Shown here: one piece after another, positions 43,427 to 51,495 of the stretch
Layout: every line of letters starts with the position of its first letter
How positions within the stretch are numbered: position 1 is the first letter of the stretch
Source of the DNA: Streptomyces qinzhouensis
Lineage (GTDB): Bacteria; Actinomycetota; Actinomycetes; Streptomycetales; Streptomycetaceae
DNA: 64,000 nt
Direction of reading: 5' to 3'
Assembly (NCBI RefSeq): GCF_007856155.1
Contig: NZ_CP042266.1
Span: 7,316,001-7,380,000, forward strand
Notes under the pieces: generated by a model
Told to the model about the DNA's origin: nothing
Database searches by the model: none
What the model saw: the letters and a program-made list of their open reading frames with translations, nothing else
Made by a program: the position numbers and the translations under genes

Positions 43427-44422
43427 TCAGTAGCCCGCGTCACGCGCGGCGGTGAAGCACCGGCTGCGGGCCCGGAGGAAGATCTCCTCGGCCAGGCCCG
43501 GATCGCCGGGGTTCTGGGAGCGGTACTGCCAGGGCGGCGGGGTGTAGAACGGCCCCAGCGCGTCGAAGACCCGGGAGGCCTCCACGAAGCGGCCCGCGCC
43601 CCACAGCGCATGGGCCAGATGATTCAGGTCGAGCAGTGAGGTGCCGAGAGGGTCCGCCCGGTCGAACCAGCCGTCGAGTGCCAGTACGGCCTCCCGGAGG
43701 GCGTCCTCGGTCACCCAGTGCAGGTCGAGCGCGCGTTCATGACCGCGGTCCCGGCGGTAGCGCTCGACCCGGACGAAGAGCGGAAGCACCAGCAGCGCCG
43801 AACCGGCGGGCGCGGTGGACGCGGCCCACTGGACGAAGTTCACGGCCTCCGACAGATGGCCGCCGGACTTGCGGGCGTAGACGAACTGGAGCATCCGGTG
43901 GTACGCCTCACGGTTGTACGGATCGCGGCGGTGCGCCTCCGACAGCAGGCCCCACGGCCCGGGGAAGAGCATCGGTCCCGGCGGCAACTGCCGGTGCTCC
44001 TCCAGCTTCTGTTTCTCGTCCAGCTGGGACAGCGCCAGCAGACAGACCCATGGCACGGGATCGTCCGGGCCGTGCTGGGCGGCGATCCGACAGGCCTCCC
44101 AGGCCTCGTGCCACCACTCGGGGGTACGGGGATGGTTCTCACGGTGCGCCCGCAGTGCGCGCTCGACGGCCACCCGGCACTGCATCACATGACCGGCGAC
44201 GGATTCCGGTTCCTCCGTGAGCCAGGCCCGTACGGCATCCGAACCGGCCGCGACGGCGCCGAGTACCTGGGTGCGCTGGGTCCAAAGCCCCCAGCCGGGG
44301 GTGGCGTTCAGCAGATTCCGCATCGACAACCAGCGGCCCGTCCGTAAGTCCGCTACGGCGGTCCGCAGTTCATTGTCGTGGCCCGCCGGATGGTAGACCG
44401 GGCGGAACTGGTCCTGGGCCAT
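43427..44422 (-). CDS. Unknown 331-aa protein, TTA codon near its start
   Basis: A soluble, helical, Trp/Arg-rich protein (331 aa) with no signal peptide. It resembles a repeat scaffold: LRTGRWLSMRNLL, WLTEEPESVAGHVMQCRVAVERAL, EAWEACRIAAQHGPDDPVPWVCLLAL, EAHRRDPYNREAYHRMLQFV and AHALWGAGRFVEASRVF are spaced like TPR helices. Codon 26 (44345-44347) is TTA, so the gene may need bldA tRNA. I chose ATG at 44422; a start 14 codons earlier is possible. Similar proteins occur widely in Streptomyces without assigned function. Upstream lies a CAACTG-rich operator-like cluster. Confidence 0.82.
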   Translation of the reverse strand: MAQDQFRPVYHPAGHDNELRTAVADLRTGRWLSMRNLLNATPGWGLWTQRTQVLGAVAAGSDAVRAWLTEEPESVAGHVMQCRVAVERALRAHRENHPRTPEWWHEAWEACRIAAQHGPDDPVPWVCLLALSQLDEKQKLEEHRQLPPGPMLFPGPWGLLSEAHRRDPYNREAYHRMLQFVYARKSGGHLSEAVNFVQWAASTAPAGSALLVLPLFVRVERYRRDRGHERALDLHWVTEDALREAVLALDGWFDRADPLGTSLLDLNHLAHALWGAGRFVEASRVFDALGPFYTPPPWQYRSQNPGDPGLAEEIFLRARSRCFTAARDAGY

Positions 44423-45114
44423 CAGACCGTCGCCGTTCCCGCAGCTCCGCGACGGCCTGCGCAAAGGTGCGGGCAGGGTTGTCTCAAAGTGGTCGTCATG
44501 AGCCCTCTTGAAACGGTGGGGGGTGGCTTCGGCGGGTGGAGACTCCGCTCCACCCCCTGTTGCGCGCCGATCTTACTCATCCCGTCGATTCCGACAAGAA
44601 GGTGACGAGGATCGATCAACTGGCGAGACAACTGATGTTCAACTGCGACCAGTTGAACGGATTTCCACGGATTTCCGGCAGTCGAGGCGGGTACGGCGAC
44701 TCGCCGGAATCGGTGGTGAACGCGCTCGTGCGAGTCCGGCGAGGCCGGTGCGGGACCGGCCGAAGGGCGTCAGGGTGCGCTCGGCGGAGGGTTTGCCGGG
44801 GAATCTCCCCTGAAGGCGGCTCGTTGCCCGCCCGCCCCCGGGCGGGTGCCGTTCCGGTGGCCGGGCCGGCTCCGTGCGCCCTGGCCGGGCGCCCGCTTAC
44901 CGGAGTGGTCAGGGACGGCGGCGGGTGGCGGCGGGCAGTGCCCATCCGGCGTTCCGCCCGGCGTTCCGGCCCGCGGGCCGCGTCTGTCGCGGTTGCCGGG
45001 CGCTCCCAGGCCCCTCCGCATGCGTCCGACGGTACCGAGGTCAATTCTCGGCCACCCCAGCGTCATGTCCGTTTCCCGCTAGAACCCGGCCCGGGACCTG
45101 CCCATACTGGCCGT
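44423..45114. promoter_or_regulatory. Divergent region with CAACTG site cluster
   Basis: A 692-bp gap between divergent genes. CAACTG occurs at 44617, 44629 and 44640 and in inverse at 44650. The last two form the exact palindrome GTTCAACTG-CGAC-CAGTTGAAC (44637-44658). The rest is very GC-rich and holds only open frames without coding character. Confidence 0.6.
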
Positions 45115-46611
45115 ATGACCACCGAGGACCGCGATTCCGCCGACCCCGCCGACGACAGCCGCTACGAGGCCGTGGCCAGCCGGGACGCCCGCTTCGACGG
45201 GGTGTTCTTCTTCGCCGTCGCCACGACCGGGATCTACTGCCGGCCCAGTTGCCCGGCGACCACCCCCAAACGACGGAACGTGACCTTCTACCGCACGGCC
45301 GCGGCCGCACAGGGCGCCGGATACCGCGCCTGCCGCCGCTGCCGCCCCGACGCCGTACCCGGCAGCGCCGAGTGGAACACCCGCGCCGATGTCGTCGGCC
45401 GCGCCGTACGGCTCATCGGGGACGGTGTCGTCGACCGGGAGGGGGTCACCGGACTCGCCGCCCGCCTCGGCTACAGCGCCCGCCAGGTGCAGCGCCAGCT
45501 CACCGCCGAACTCGGCGCCGGGCCCCTCGCCCTCGCCCGCGCCCAGCGCGGCCACACCGCCCGGGTGCTGCTCCAGACCACGAGCCTCCAGGCCGCCGAG
45601 ATCGCCTTCGCCGCCGGATTCGCCAGCATCCGCCAGTTCAACGACACCATCCGCGCCATCTACGCCGCCACCCCCGGCGAACTGCGCTCCGCCCGCCCCG
45701 GCCGGACCGGGCACGCCGTCCGGATCGCCCCCGCGGGCGGCCGCGCCGGCATCCCGCTGCGGCTGGCCCACCGCACCCCCTACGCCACCGCCCCCGTCTT
45801 CGACTACCTCGCCGCCCGCGCGGTCACCGGCGTCGAGGAAGTCACCGGCACCCCGGGCCGCCGGATCTACCGCCGGACGCTGCGACTACCCGGCGGCCCG
45901 GGCATCGCCGAGGTGGCCGAGCGGCCCGGCCCCGCGGGCGGCTGGCTGGAATGCCGACTGCAACTGAGCTGTCTGCGCGATCTGACCGCCGCGACCCAGC
46001 GGATCCGCCGGCTCTTCGACCTCGACGCCGACCCCCGCGCCGTCGACGAGAAGCTGGGCGCCGACCCCCTACTCGCCCCGCTCGTCGCCGCCCGCCCAGG
46101 GCTGCGCGCCCCCGGCGCCGCCGACCCCCATGAGGCAGCACTCCGCATCGCCGCTGAACCGGCCGGGCCCGGCCCGTCGGCCGCCCTCGTGCGCGCGTAC
46201 GGCGAACCGCTGACCGAGCCGAGCGGCGGGCTCACCCATCTCTTCCCGGACCCCGCCGCCCTCGCCGGGGCCGCCCTCGGGGAACTGCCCCCGGACCGGC
46301 GGGAGCCGGTGCGCGCGCTCGCCGGCGCCCTGGCCGGCGGAAGTGTTCTGCTCGATCCCGGCACCGACCGGGACGCGGCGGAGGCGCTGCTGGCCGCGAT
46401 CCCCGGAATCGGGCCCGACCGGGCCGCCCGGATCCGGATGCGGGCCCTCGGCGACCCGGACGTCCTGCCCGGCCGTGACCCGGCCGCCGCGCTCCGGAGC
46501 GCCGACGGCGAGGCGCCGCGCTCCGAGGTATGGCGCCCGTGGCGCTCCTACGCCTTCCACCACCTTCGGGCCGCCGGTTCGGACCGGCCCCGGACCACCG
46601 GGGAAGAGTAG
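45115..46611 (+). CDS. Ada-AlkA fusion: DNA alkylation repair / regulator
   Basis: A 498-aa protein. The Ada N-terminal zinc domain has C42, C46, C73 and C76 (YCRPSC, CRRC), where C42 is the expected methyl acceptor. An AraC-type HTH follows (about 95-185), then an AlkA_N-like beta domain and an HhH glycosylase region (PGIGPDRAARIR near 425). The usual LGQQVS-type helix is replaced by a Pro/Gly-rich run (AEPAGPGPSAALV), and Trp of PGIGPW is Asp. A candidate catalytic Asp remains in LPGRD. The regulator half looks intact; glycosylase activity is uncertain. ATG at 45115 precedes TTEDRD. Confidence 0.88.
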   Translation: MTTEDRDSADPADDSRYEAVASRDARFDGVFFFAVATTGIYCRPSCPATTPKRRNVTFYRTAAAAQGAGYRACRRCRPDAVPGSAEWNTRADVVGRAVRLIGDGVVDREGVTGLAARLGYSARQVQRQLTAELGAGPLALARAQRGHTARVLLQTTSLQAAEIAFAAGFASIRQFNDTIRAIYAATPGELRSARPGRTGHAVRIAPAGGRAGIPLRLAHRTPYATAPVFDYLAARAVTGVEEVTGTPGRRIYRRTLRLPGGPGIAEVAERPGPAGGWLECRLQLSCLRDLTAATQRIRRLFDLDADPRAVDEKLGADPLLAPLVAARPGLRAPGAADPHEAALRIAAEPAGPGPSAALVRAYGEPLTEPSGGLTHLFPDPAALAGAALGELPPDRREPVRALAGALAGGSVLLDPGTDRDAAEALLAAIPGIGPDRAARIRMRALGDPDVLPGRDPAAALRSADGEAPRSEVWRPWRSYAFHHLRAAGSDRPRTTGEE

Positions 46612-46656
46612 GATTTCAGTAGAAAACGACCAACCGTTCCGTGGCAGGTGATCGTC

Positions 46657-46842
46657 ATGGCAGACGGGGATTTCTACACCCGTGACCGGCCCCCGGACGC
46701 CGGTCTTCCCGAGGATCGTCCGCGCGGCTCCGGCGGCGGACCGCCCGGAGCCAGGCTGCCGCACAGCAGGCTGTGGCGGGCCGGGATGATCGCCCTCGCC
46801 GTCGTGGTGGTGATCGCCTTCGGGATCATGCTCTTCCCCTGA
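46657..46842 (+). CDS. Small single-span membrane protein
   Basis: A 61-aa protein. Residues 1-40 are polar and Pro/Gly-rich, and one C-terminal helix (MIALAVVVVIAFGIMLF) ends three residues from the stop, so it is a tail-anchored or short integral protein. AGGTGAT lies 6 nt before the ATG. It resembles the layout of actinobacterial DUF6480 proteins. It follows the Ada-AlkA gene by 45 nt and may be co-transcribed. Function unknown. Confidence 0.7.
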   Translation: MADGDFYTRDRPPDAGLPEDRPRGSGGGPPGARLPHSRLWRAGMIALAVVVVIAFGIMLFP

Positions 46843-46910
46843 CCCGTACCGTGCTCTTCCGCCGACCCGTACGGGGCGGGGCCGCCGGTCTTCAGCGGCC
46901 GGTCCACGTT

Positions 46911-46941
46911 CAGCGGCCACGACATAGCGTCGTGGCCGCTG
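46911..46941. terminator. Bidirectional terminator hairpin
   Basis: A perfect 13-bp stem (CAGCGGCCACGAC and complement) and 5-nt loop between the small membrane protein (+) and the cold-shock gene (-). Confidence 0.85.
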
Positions 46942-47100
46942 ATGGAGCGTGACCTCAGGGGAGTGCGCGGGAGTACGCGGCGGAGCCGTGGGAAGACCCC
47001 CGGTCACCGCCGGGCCCGGCGCTCATCCGCCGTCGGCGGCTCCCCGGACGGGAGCGGTGACCGGTCCGGGCCGGACAGCCGGCGCCGGACCGGAGACGGC

Positions 47101-47538
47101 TCAGCCCTCGGTCCAGCCGTGGTTCTTGCCGAACTGCAGCAACCCCTGGCGGACCTGGAGAATCTGCTCGGCGGTCAGCGTGGGCGCCGACCTCAGCAGC
47201 AGCTCCGTGATCTCACTCTTGAACTCCTCCGGGGTGAAGACGTCGCAGAGCGGGTCCTCACCGTCCACGACGGGCCGCGATACGGCGGCCTGGACGACAC
47301 CCGGCACGGACGGCGGGACAACCTGGCCCGCCGCGCCGTCGAGGAACCTGACCGACGAGGCCTTCAGCCCGCGGTCGCCCTCTTCGATCTCGAACTCCAC
47401 GGCCAGTCCCGAGCGGACGTACTGCTCGGGAATCAGCAAATCGTTCACATGCAGGAAGACATCCTCCCCACCGTGGTCGGGAGCGATAAAGCCATAACCC
47501 CGCATACCGTCGAACCGCACCACACGACCGGCAACCAT
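47101..47538 (-). CDS. Cold-shock-domain protein with C-terminal extension
   Basis: A 145-aa protein. Residues 1-66 are a cold-shock domain with RNP1-like GYGFIAPD and RNP2 VFLHVNDL, for single-stranded nucleic acid binding. The remaining about 75 residues are not found in classical 67-aa Csp proteins; they include an acidic FTPEEFKSEITELLLRSAPTLTAEQILQVRQGLLQFG helical segment. A GGGGG-type site precedes ATG 47538. The AT-richer region just upstream likely holds the promoter and a leader. Confidence 0.9.
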   Translation of the reverse strand: MVAGRVVRFDGMRGYGFIAPDHGGEDVFLHVNDLLIPEQYVRSGLAVEFEIEEGDRGLKASSVRFLDGAAGQVVPPSVPGVVQAAVSRPVVDGEDPLCDVFTPEEFKSEITELLLRSAPTLTAEQILQVRQGLLQFGKNHGWTEG

Positions 47539-48014
47539 GCCAACAACCCCCAAACAGATCCGGACCCTGTGCCCGGATGAACACCTTGCGATAGACCATA
47601 AGCCACACCGCCTTCCGAGAGCACCCCCACGATTGCCTCCGCCGGCCGGTGGGCGCCGGTGCCGCGCGCCCCGGGCGCGGCTGCCGGGTACGGCGGTAGC
47701 CTCCTCCGGACGGCTGTGCCCCCGCTGTGGTCAAATGTGAAGAGCCGTACGGAAAGCGGGGGTTGGGACCGGCCGAGGGGAGGCCGGGACCGGCGCCGCA
47801 GCGCCGTGACGGTGCGACGGCCGACGGGCGGAGCCAGGGGGAGTGGTGGCAGGTGGGCCAACGGCACGGACGAGCGGTATCCGAGGCCCCGTCGCCTCCG
47901 CAGCCCCCGCAGGCTTCGCGGGCACCTCGGTACGCCCGGACACTCCGGGTGCACCGGACGGCGTCGCGGACGCCGGGGCGGGTCCGGCTCGTGCCGTCCG
48001 GCCGGTGCTGAGCC
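47539..48014. other. Gene-poor stretch between divergent genes
   Basis: This 476-bp region carries the cold-shock promoter side (47539-47640, relatively AT-rich). An open frame at 47846-48028 (GTG after GGGGGAG) overlaps the next gene by 14 nt, but its weaker third-position bias leaves it unconvincing. No other gene is evident. Confidence 0.5.
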
Positions 48015-49238
48015 GTGCGGAGCACTGACTACTATCTGCCCGCCGCGGCCCTGACGATCGCCTTCGCCGCCAAGCTGCCCTCCCTGCGGCACAACTGGCG
48101 CGATCCCCTGGTGCGCTGTGTGTGCTTCCTGGTCTTCACGGCCGCCATCTGCTTCTTCTTCGCCGCCCCGCCCACCATCACCGCGGTCAACCGGATCACC
48201 GGCGTCCCGAACTTCTCGGGCCCACTGGTGTACGTGATCATGGGCTCCTTCAGCTGTGCCTGTCTGGTCCTCGTCGTCAACTGGCGCGGCGGCCCCGAAG
48301 ACCGGGTGCGCCGCAGCTCCCGGGCCTGGCTGGCGCTGTACGCGGTCGTCATCACCGCCCTCCCGGTGCTGTTCGCGCTCGGGGACGCGCCGGTGGAGCG
48401 GCTGCGCGATCTGGACACGTACTACGCCACCACCCCGTACATCCGCGAGATGATCGTCACCTACCTCGGTGCCCATCTGGTGTCCGCCGTGGTGACGACG
48501 TGGATGTGCCTGCGCTGGGCGAGAGCGGTCACGGGCTGGCTGCGGGCCGGGCTGATCGTCCTGGTCGCCGGGTTCGGCCTCAATCTGGCGTTCGCGGTCA
48601 CCAAACTCTCCGCGGTCGTCGCCCGCTGGACCGGCCGGGACTGGGATCACCTCAGTACGACCGTCGCACCCCCGATCGTCGCCCTCGGCGGATTCGTCGT
48701 CACCTGCGGCTTTCTGCTGCCGCTCGTCGGCCCCCGGCTCGGCGCGCTGGCCGGGGGCTGGACGGCGTACCTCCGGCTGGGCAGACTCTGGAAGCTGCTG
48801 AACCGCACCCGCGGCGACGCCGACACCGCGTTCCACTCCGCCGTCCCCTGGTGGGCCGACGCCGATATGCGGCTGACGGTCCGGGAGACGGGCATCCACG
48901 ACGCCCTGCTCCGGCTCCACCCCCGGCTCGACGACGGCGTCCGCCGGCGCGCCCTGGCGGCCGTCGCCGCCGCTCCGTCCGCCGTGCCGGCCGAGACCGC
49001 GGGCGCCATGGCGATCGCCGCCATGATCCGGCACGCGGCCGCGGTACCGGATTCCGGCGACCCGGCCCCGGACCTCCCCGGCGACGGCGCCGGGGCCGAC
49101 GCCCTGGCGGAGTTCCTCGGCCCCGGCCGCCGCCGGCTGCTCCTGCTCTCCAAGATCCTCACCTCGTCCGCGGTGACCGCCGCACTCTCCGTCGCGCCGG
49201 AGCCCCCGGCCCGCCCAGAAAGCCGATCCGCGTCATGA
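48015..49238 (+). CDS. MAB_1171c-family membrane protein (copy 1)
   Basis: A 407-aa protein with seven hydrophobic segments in the first about 240 residues (YYLPAAALTIAFAAKLPSL first) and a cytoplasmic C-terminal tail rich in Arg and Ala. The family is named putative transporter but has no proven activity. Copy 2 lies at 51496; the pair shares ERLRDLDTYYATTPYIREM and a 64-nt identical DNA tract (48395-48458). The stop overlaps the next gene's start (ATGA), tying it to the FAD oxidoreductase. GTG start at 48015. Confidence 0.85.
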   Translation: MRSTDYYLPAAALTIAFAAKLPSLRHNWRDPLVRCVCFLVFTAAICFFFAAPPTITAVNRITGVPNFSGPLVYVIMGSFSCACLVLVVNWRGGPEDRVRRSSRAWLALYAVVITALPVLFALGDAPVERLRDLDTYYATTPYIREMIVTYLGAHLVSAVVTTWMCLRWARAVTGWLRAGLIVLVAGFGLNLAFAVTKLSAVVARWTGRDWDHLSTTVAPPIVALGGFVVTCGFLLPLVGPRLGALAGGWTAYLRLGRLWKLLNRTRGDADTAFHSAVPWWADADMRLTVRETGIHDALLRLHPRLDDGVRRRALAAVAAAPSAVPAETAGAMAIAAMIRHAAAVPDSGDPAPDLPGDGAGADALAEFLGPGRRRLLLLSKILTSSAVTAALSVAPEPPARPESRSAS

Positions 49239-50695
49239 CTTCTCCGTCTTCGCCAGCGCCCGTCCGTCCGGAGCGCACCCGGGTCCCTGGCCGGCCCGGC
49301 CGCGCCGTCGTCATCGGCGGCGGAATGGCCGGGATGCTCGCCGCACAGGTCCTCACCCGCCACGCCGACGAGGTCACCGTGGTGGAGCGGGGTGAACTGC
49401 CCGACGGCCCGCACCCACGGCGGGAACTGCCGCAGGCCCGGCATGTGCATGTGCTGTACTCGGGCGGCGCCCGGGCGATCGAAGAGCTGATACCGGGCAT
49501 CACCGAGGACTGGATCACCGCGGGGGCCCGCCGGATCCCCCTGCCCACCGGGCTGGTGTCCTACACCGCCCAGGGCTGGCTCAGACGCTGGCCCGTCGAG
49601 ATGCAGTACATGATCGCCTGCACCCGTGATCTGTTGGACTGGGTGGTACGCCGACGGGTATTGGGCCATCCGCGGATCCGGCTGCTGGAGCGCCACGAGC
49701 TGACCGGTCTGCTCGGCACCCGCCACGGTGTCACCGGGGTCCGGGTCCGGACCTCCGAAGGAGTCGTACGCCATCTGGACGCCGATCTCGTCGTCGACGC
49801 GTCGGGCGCCCGCTCCCGGGCCCGGGCCTGGCTGAAGGAGATCGGTGTCGTCGGAGTCGACGAGGAGACCGTCGACTCCGGGCTGGTCTACGCGAGTCGC
49901 TTCTACCGGGCCCCGGCCGGGACCGAGAACTTCCCGCTCGTCAATGTGCAGTCCGTGCCGCGTGAGCCCGTCCCGGGCCAGACCGCCACCATCGTGCCCG
50001 TGGAGGACCGACGCTGGCAGGTCACCCTCTCGGGCACCCGCGGCGGTGAACCCACCCGGGACCCGGAGCTGTTCGAGGTCTTCGCGCGCGGGGTCCGGCA
50101 CCCCGTCGTCGCCGAGCTCCTCTCCCGTACCACCGCACTTCCCGGTGACATCGCTGTCAGCCGCAGTACGGTCAACGGCCGCCGCTTCTTCGAGCGGGCG
50201 CCCCACTGGCCGGAACGTTTCCTCGCCATCGGTGACTCCGTCGCCACCTACAACCCGCTCTACGGACAGGGCATGAGCGTCGCCGCCCAGGGAGTCGCCG
50301 CGATGGACCGCGAACTGACCCGCGCGGGACGGCTCTCCGCCCCCGGGCTCGCCCGCCGGGTGCAGCGCGCCGTGGCCGAACCCGTCTCCATCGCCTGGCA
50401 GATGGCGACCTCCCAGGACATCCTCTACCCCGGGGCGAAGGGCAGACGGCCCCCTCGTTCGACGGCCCTCGTCGGCGCGTACGCCGACCGGGTCACCGAG
50501 GCCGCCACCGGCCGGATGAGCGTCACCCAGGCCTTCTTCGACGTCATCACCCTCTCCGAACCCGCCACCCGCTGGCTGAATCCGGATGTGGTGGTGGCCA
50601 CCCTCCGGGGCCCCGGCCGGCCCCGCCTCACCGCGCCACCGCTGACCGCGAAGGAGTGGGAGACCGTCGGCCCGGGGCCCGGCGAGAGGGCATAG
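49235..50695 (+). CDS. FAD-dependent oxidoreductase (squalene epoxidase/GGR-like)
   Basis: A 486-aa flavoprotein with an N-terminal dinucleotide-binding VVIGGGMAGMLAAQVL (about 25-40), VVERGELPD, the DASGARSRA strand and the FAD-contact FLAIGDSVATYNPLYGQGMSV. No membrane helix is obvious. The start overlaps copy 1 of MAB_1171c by four bases, so it is translationally coupled to a membrane protein. The substrate is unknown; a lipid or isoprenoid is the family-based guess. Stop at 50695, then 181 nt to a peptidase gene. Confidence 0.9.
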   Translation: MTSPSSPAPVRPERTRVPGRPGRAVVIGGGMAGMLAAQVLTRHADEVTVVERGELPDGPHPRRELPQARHVHVLYSGGARAIEELIPGITEDWITAGARRIPLPTGLVSYTAQGWLRRWPVEMQYMIACTRDLLDWVVRRRVLGHPRIRLLERHELTGLLGTRHGVTGVRVRTSEGVVRHLDADLVVDASGARSRARAWLKEIGVVGVDEETVDSGLVYASRFYRAPAGTENFPLVNVQSVPREPVPGQTATIVPVEDRRWQVTLSGTRGGEPTRDPELFEVFARGVRHPVVAELLSRTTALPGDIAVSRSTVNGRRFFERAPHWPERFLAIGDSVATYNPLYGQGMSVAAQGVAAMDRELTRAGRLSAPGLARRVQRAVAEPVSIAWQMATSQDILYPGAKGRRPPRSTALVGAYADRVTEAATGRMSVTQAFFDVITLSEPATRWLNPDVVVATLRGPGRPRLTAPPLTAKEWETVGPGPGERA

Positions 50696-50876
50696 CCGCC
50701 GGCACCGGAACCCCCGCTCAACGCGGTATACCGGCCACTTTTCCGGCGCTGTGGCGGAGCACCCCCGGCCGTCCCTAAAGTGAATACGGACCACCCCGCC
50801 CCGGACACCGCGGCGGGGGGTCCACCGGGCGAACGGACCGCGGCCCGTCACGATACGAGCATCCGGGGAGTGGCAC

Positions 50877-51488
50877 GTGGGCACCAGGCGCGAGATGCGC
50901 AGACTCCGGGGCGAGCTGGCGCGGGCGGTGGAGCGGGAGCGCCCGGCGGCGGAGCCCGGGGCCGTGTTCACCGTCCTCTGCGACCGGCTCGGCGAACTGC
51001 GCGACCGTCCCGTGCTGCACCGGCTCGTCGCGTTCCCGCCCGGGACCGCCAGCGGCCTCTATCTCGACACCGCCGACCGGGACATCATCTGTGTCGAGGA
51101 ACGCACCAGCCTGCTCCACCAGTTGGTGATCTTCGGGCACGAGGTGTGGCATATGGCCGCCGGACACTGTTCGGGCCATCCCGACCGCACCACCATGGCC
51201 GCACGGGTCCTCGTCCGCGACGCGGATCTGACCGCCGCCGTCCAGCGGCTCGCCCTGCGCACCGGCTTCGTGGCCGCGGAGGAGGCCGAAGCCGAGCAGT
51301 TCGGCGTCGGACTCGCCACCCGGTTGCGCCCCTGGGCCGAGCAGGACGACACCGCCCCGCACAGCCCCCTGGCGCGGCGCATCCAGGAGACGCTCGCCCA
51401 CACCGGCCACGCCCCCTTAGCCGGCTCGGGACGGCCGGCCCGGCCACCGGGGGCGGACACCGGCGGCCGCCCGGGCGGGACGGACTGA
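50877..51488 (+). CDS. ImmA/IrrE-like HExxH metallopeptidase, TTA codon
   Basis: A 203-aa protein with the zinc signature GHEVWH (H88, E89, H92) plus AAGHC (H97 possible third ligand). It has a disordered Pro/Gly-rich C-terminus. ImmA/IrrE-type peptidases usually cleave a partner XRE repressor; here an XRE protein lies nearby at 52706 on the other strand. Codon 181 (51417-51419) is TTA, so full-length synthesis may depend on bldA. GTG start at 50877 follows GGGGAG. It ends 7 nt before MAB_1171c copy 2, so the two are surely co-transcribed. Confidence 0.85.
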   Translation: MGTRREMRRLRGELARAVERERPAAEPGAVFTVLCDRLGELRDRPVLHRLVAFPPGTASGLYLDTADRDIICVEERTSLLHQLVIFGHEVWHMAAGHCSGHPDRTTMAARVLVRDADLTAAVQRLALRTGFVAAEEAEAEQFGVGLATRLRPWAEQDDTAPHSPLARRIQETLAHTGHAPLAGSGRPARPPGADTGGRPGGTD

Positions 51489-51495
51489 CCGGACC

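Noticed and set aside
47846..48028. Short open frame upstream of MAB_1171c copy 1, with GGGGGAG before GTG
   Set aside because: Third-position GC is weaker than in neighbouring genes and the product is low-complexity. It could be the tail of a lost peptidase gene like that before copy 2, but the evidence is too slight to call.
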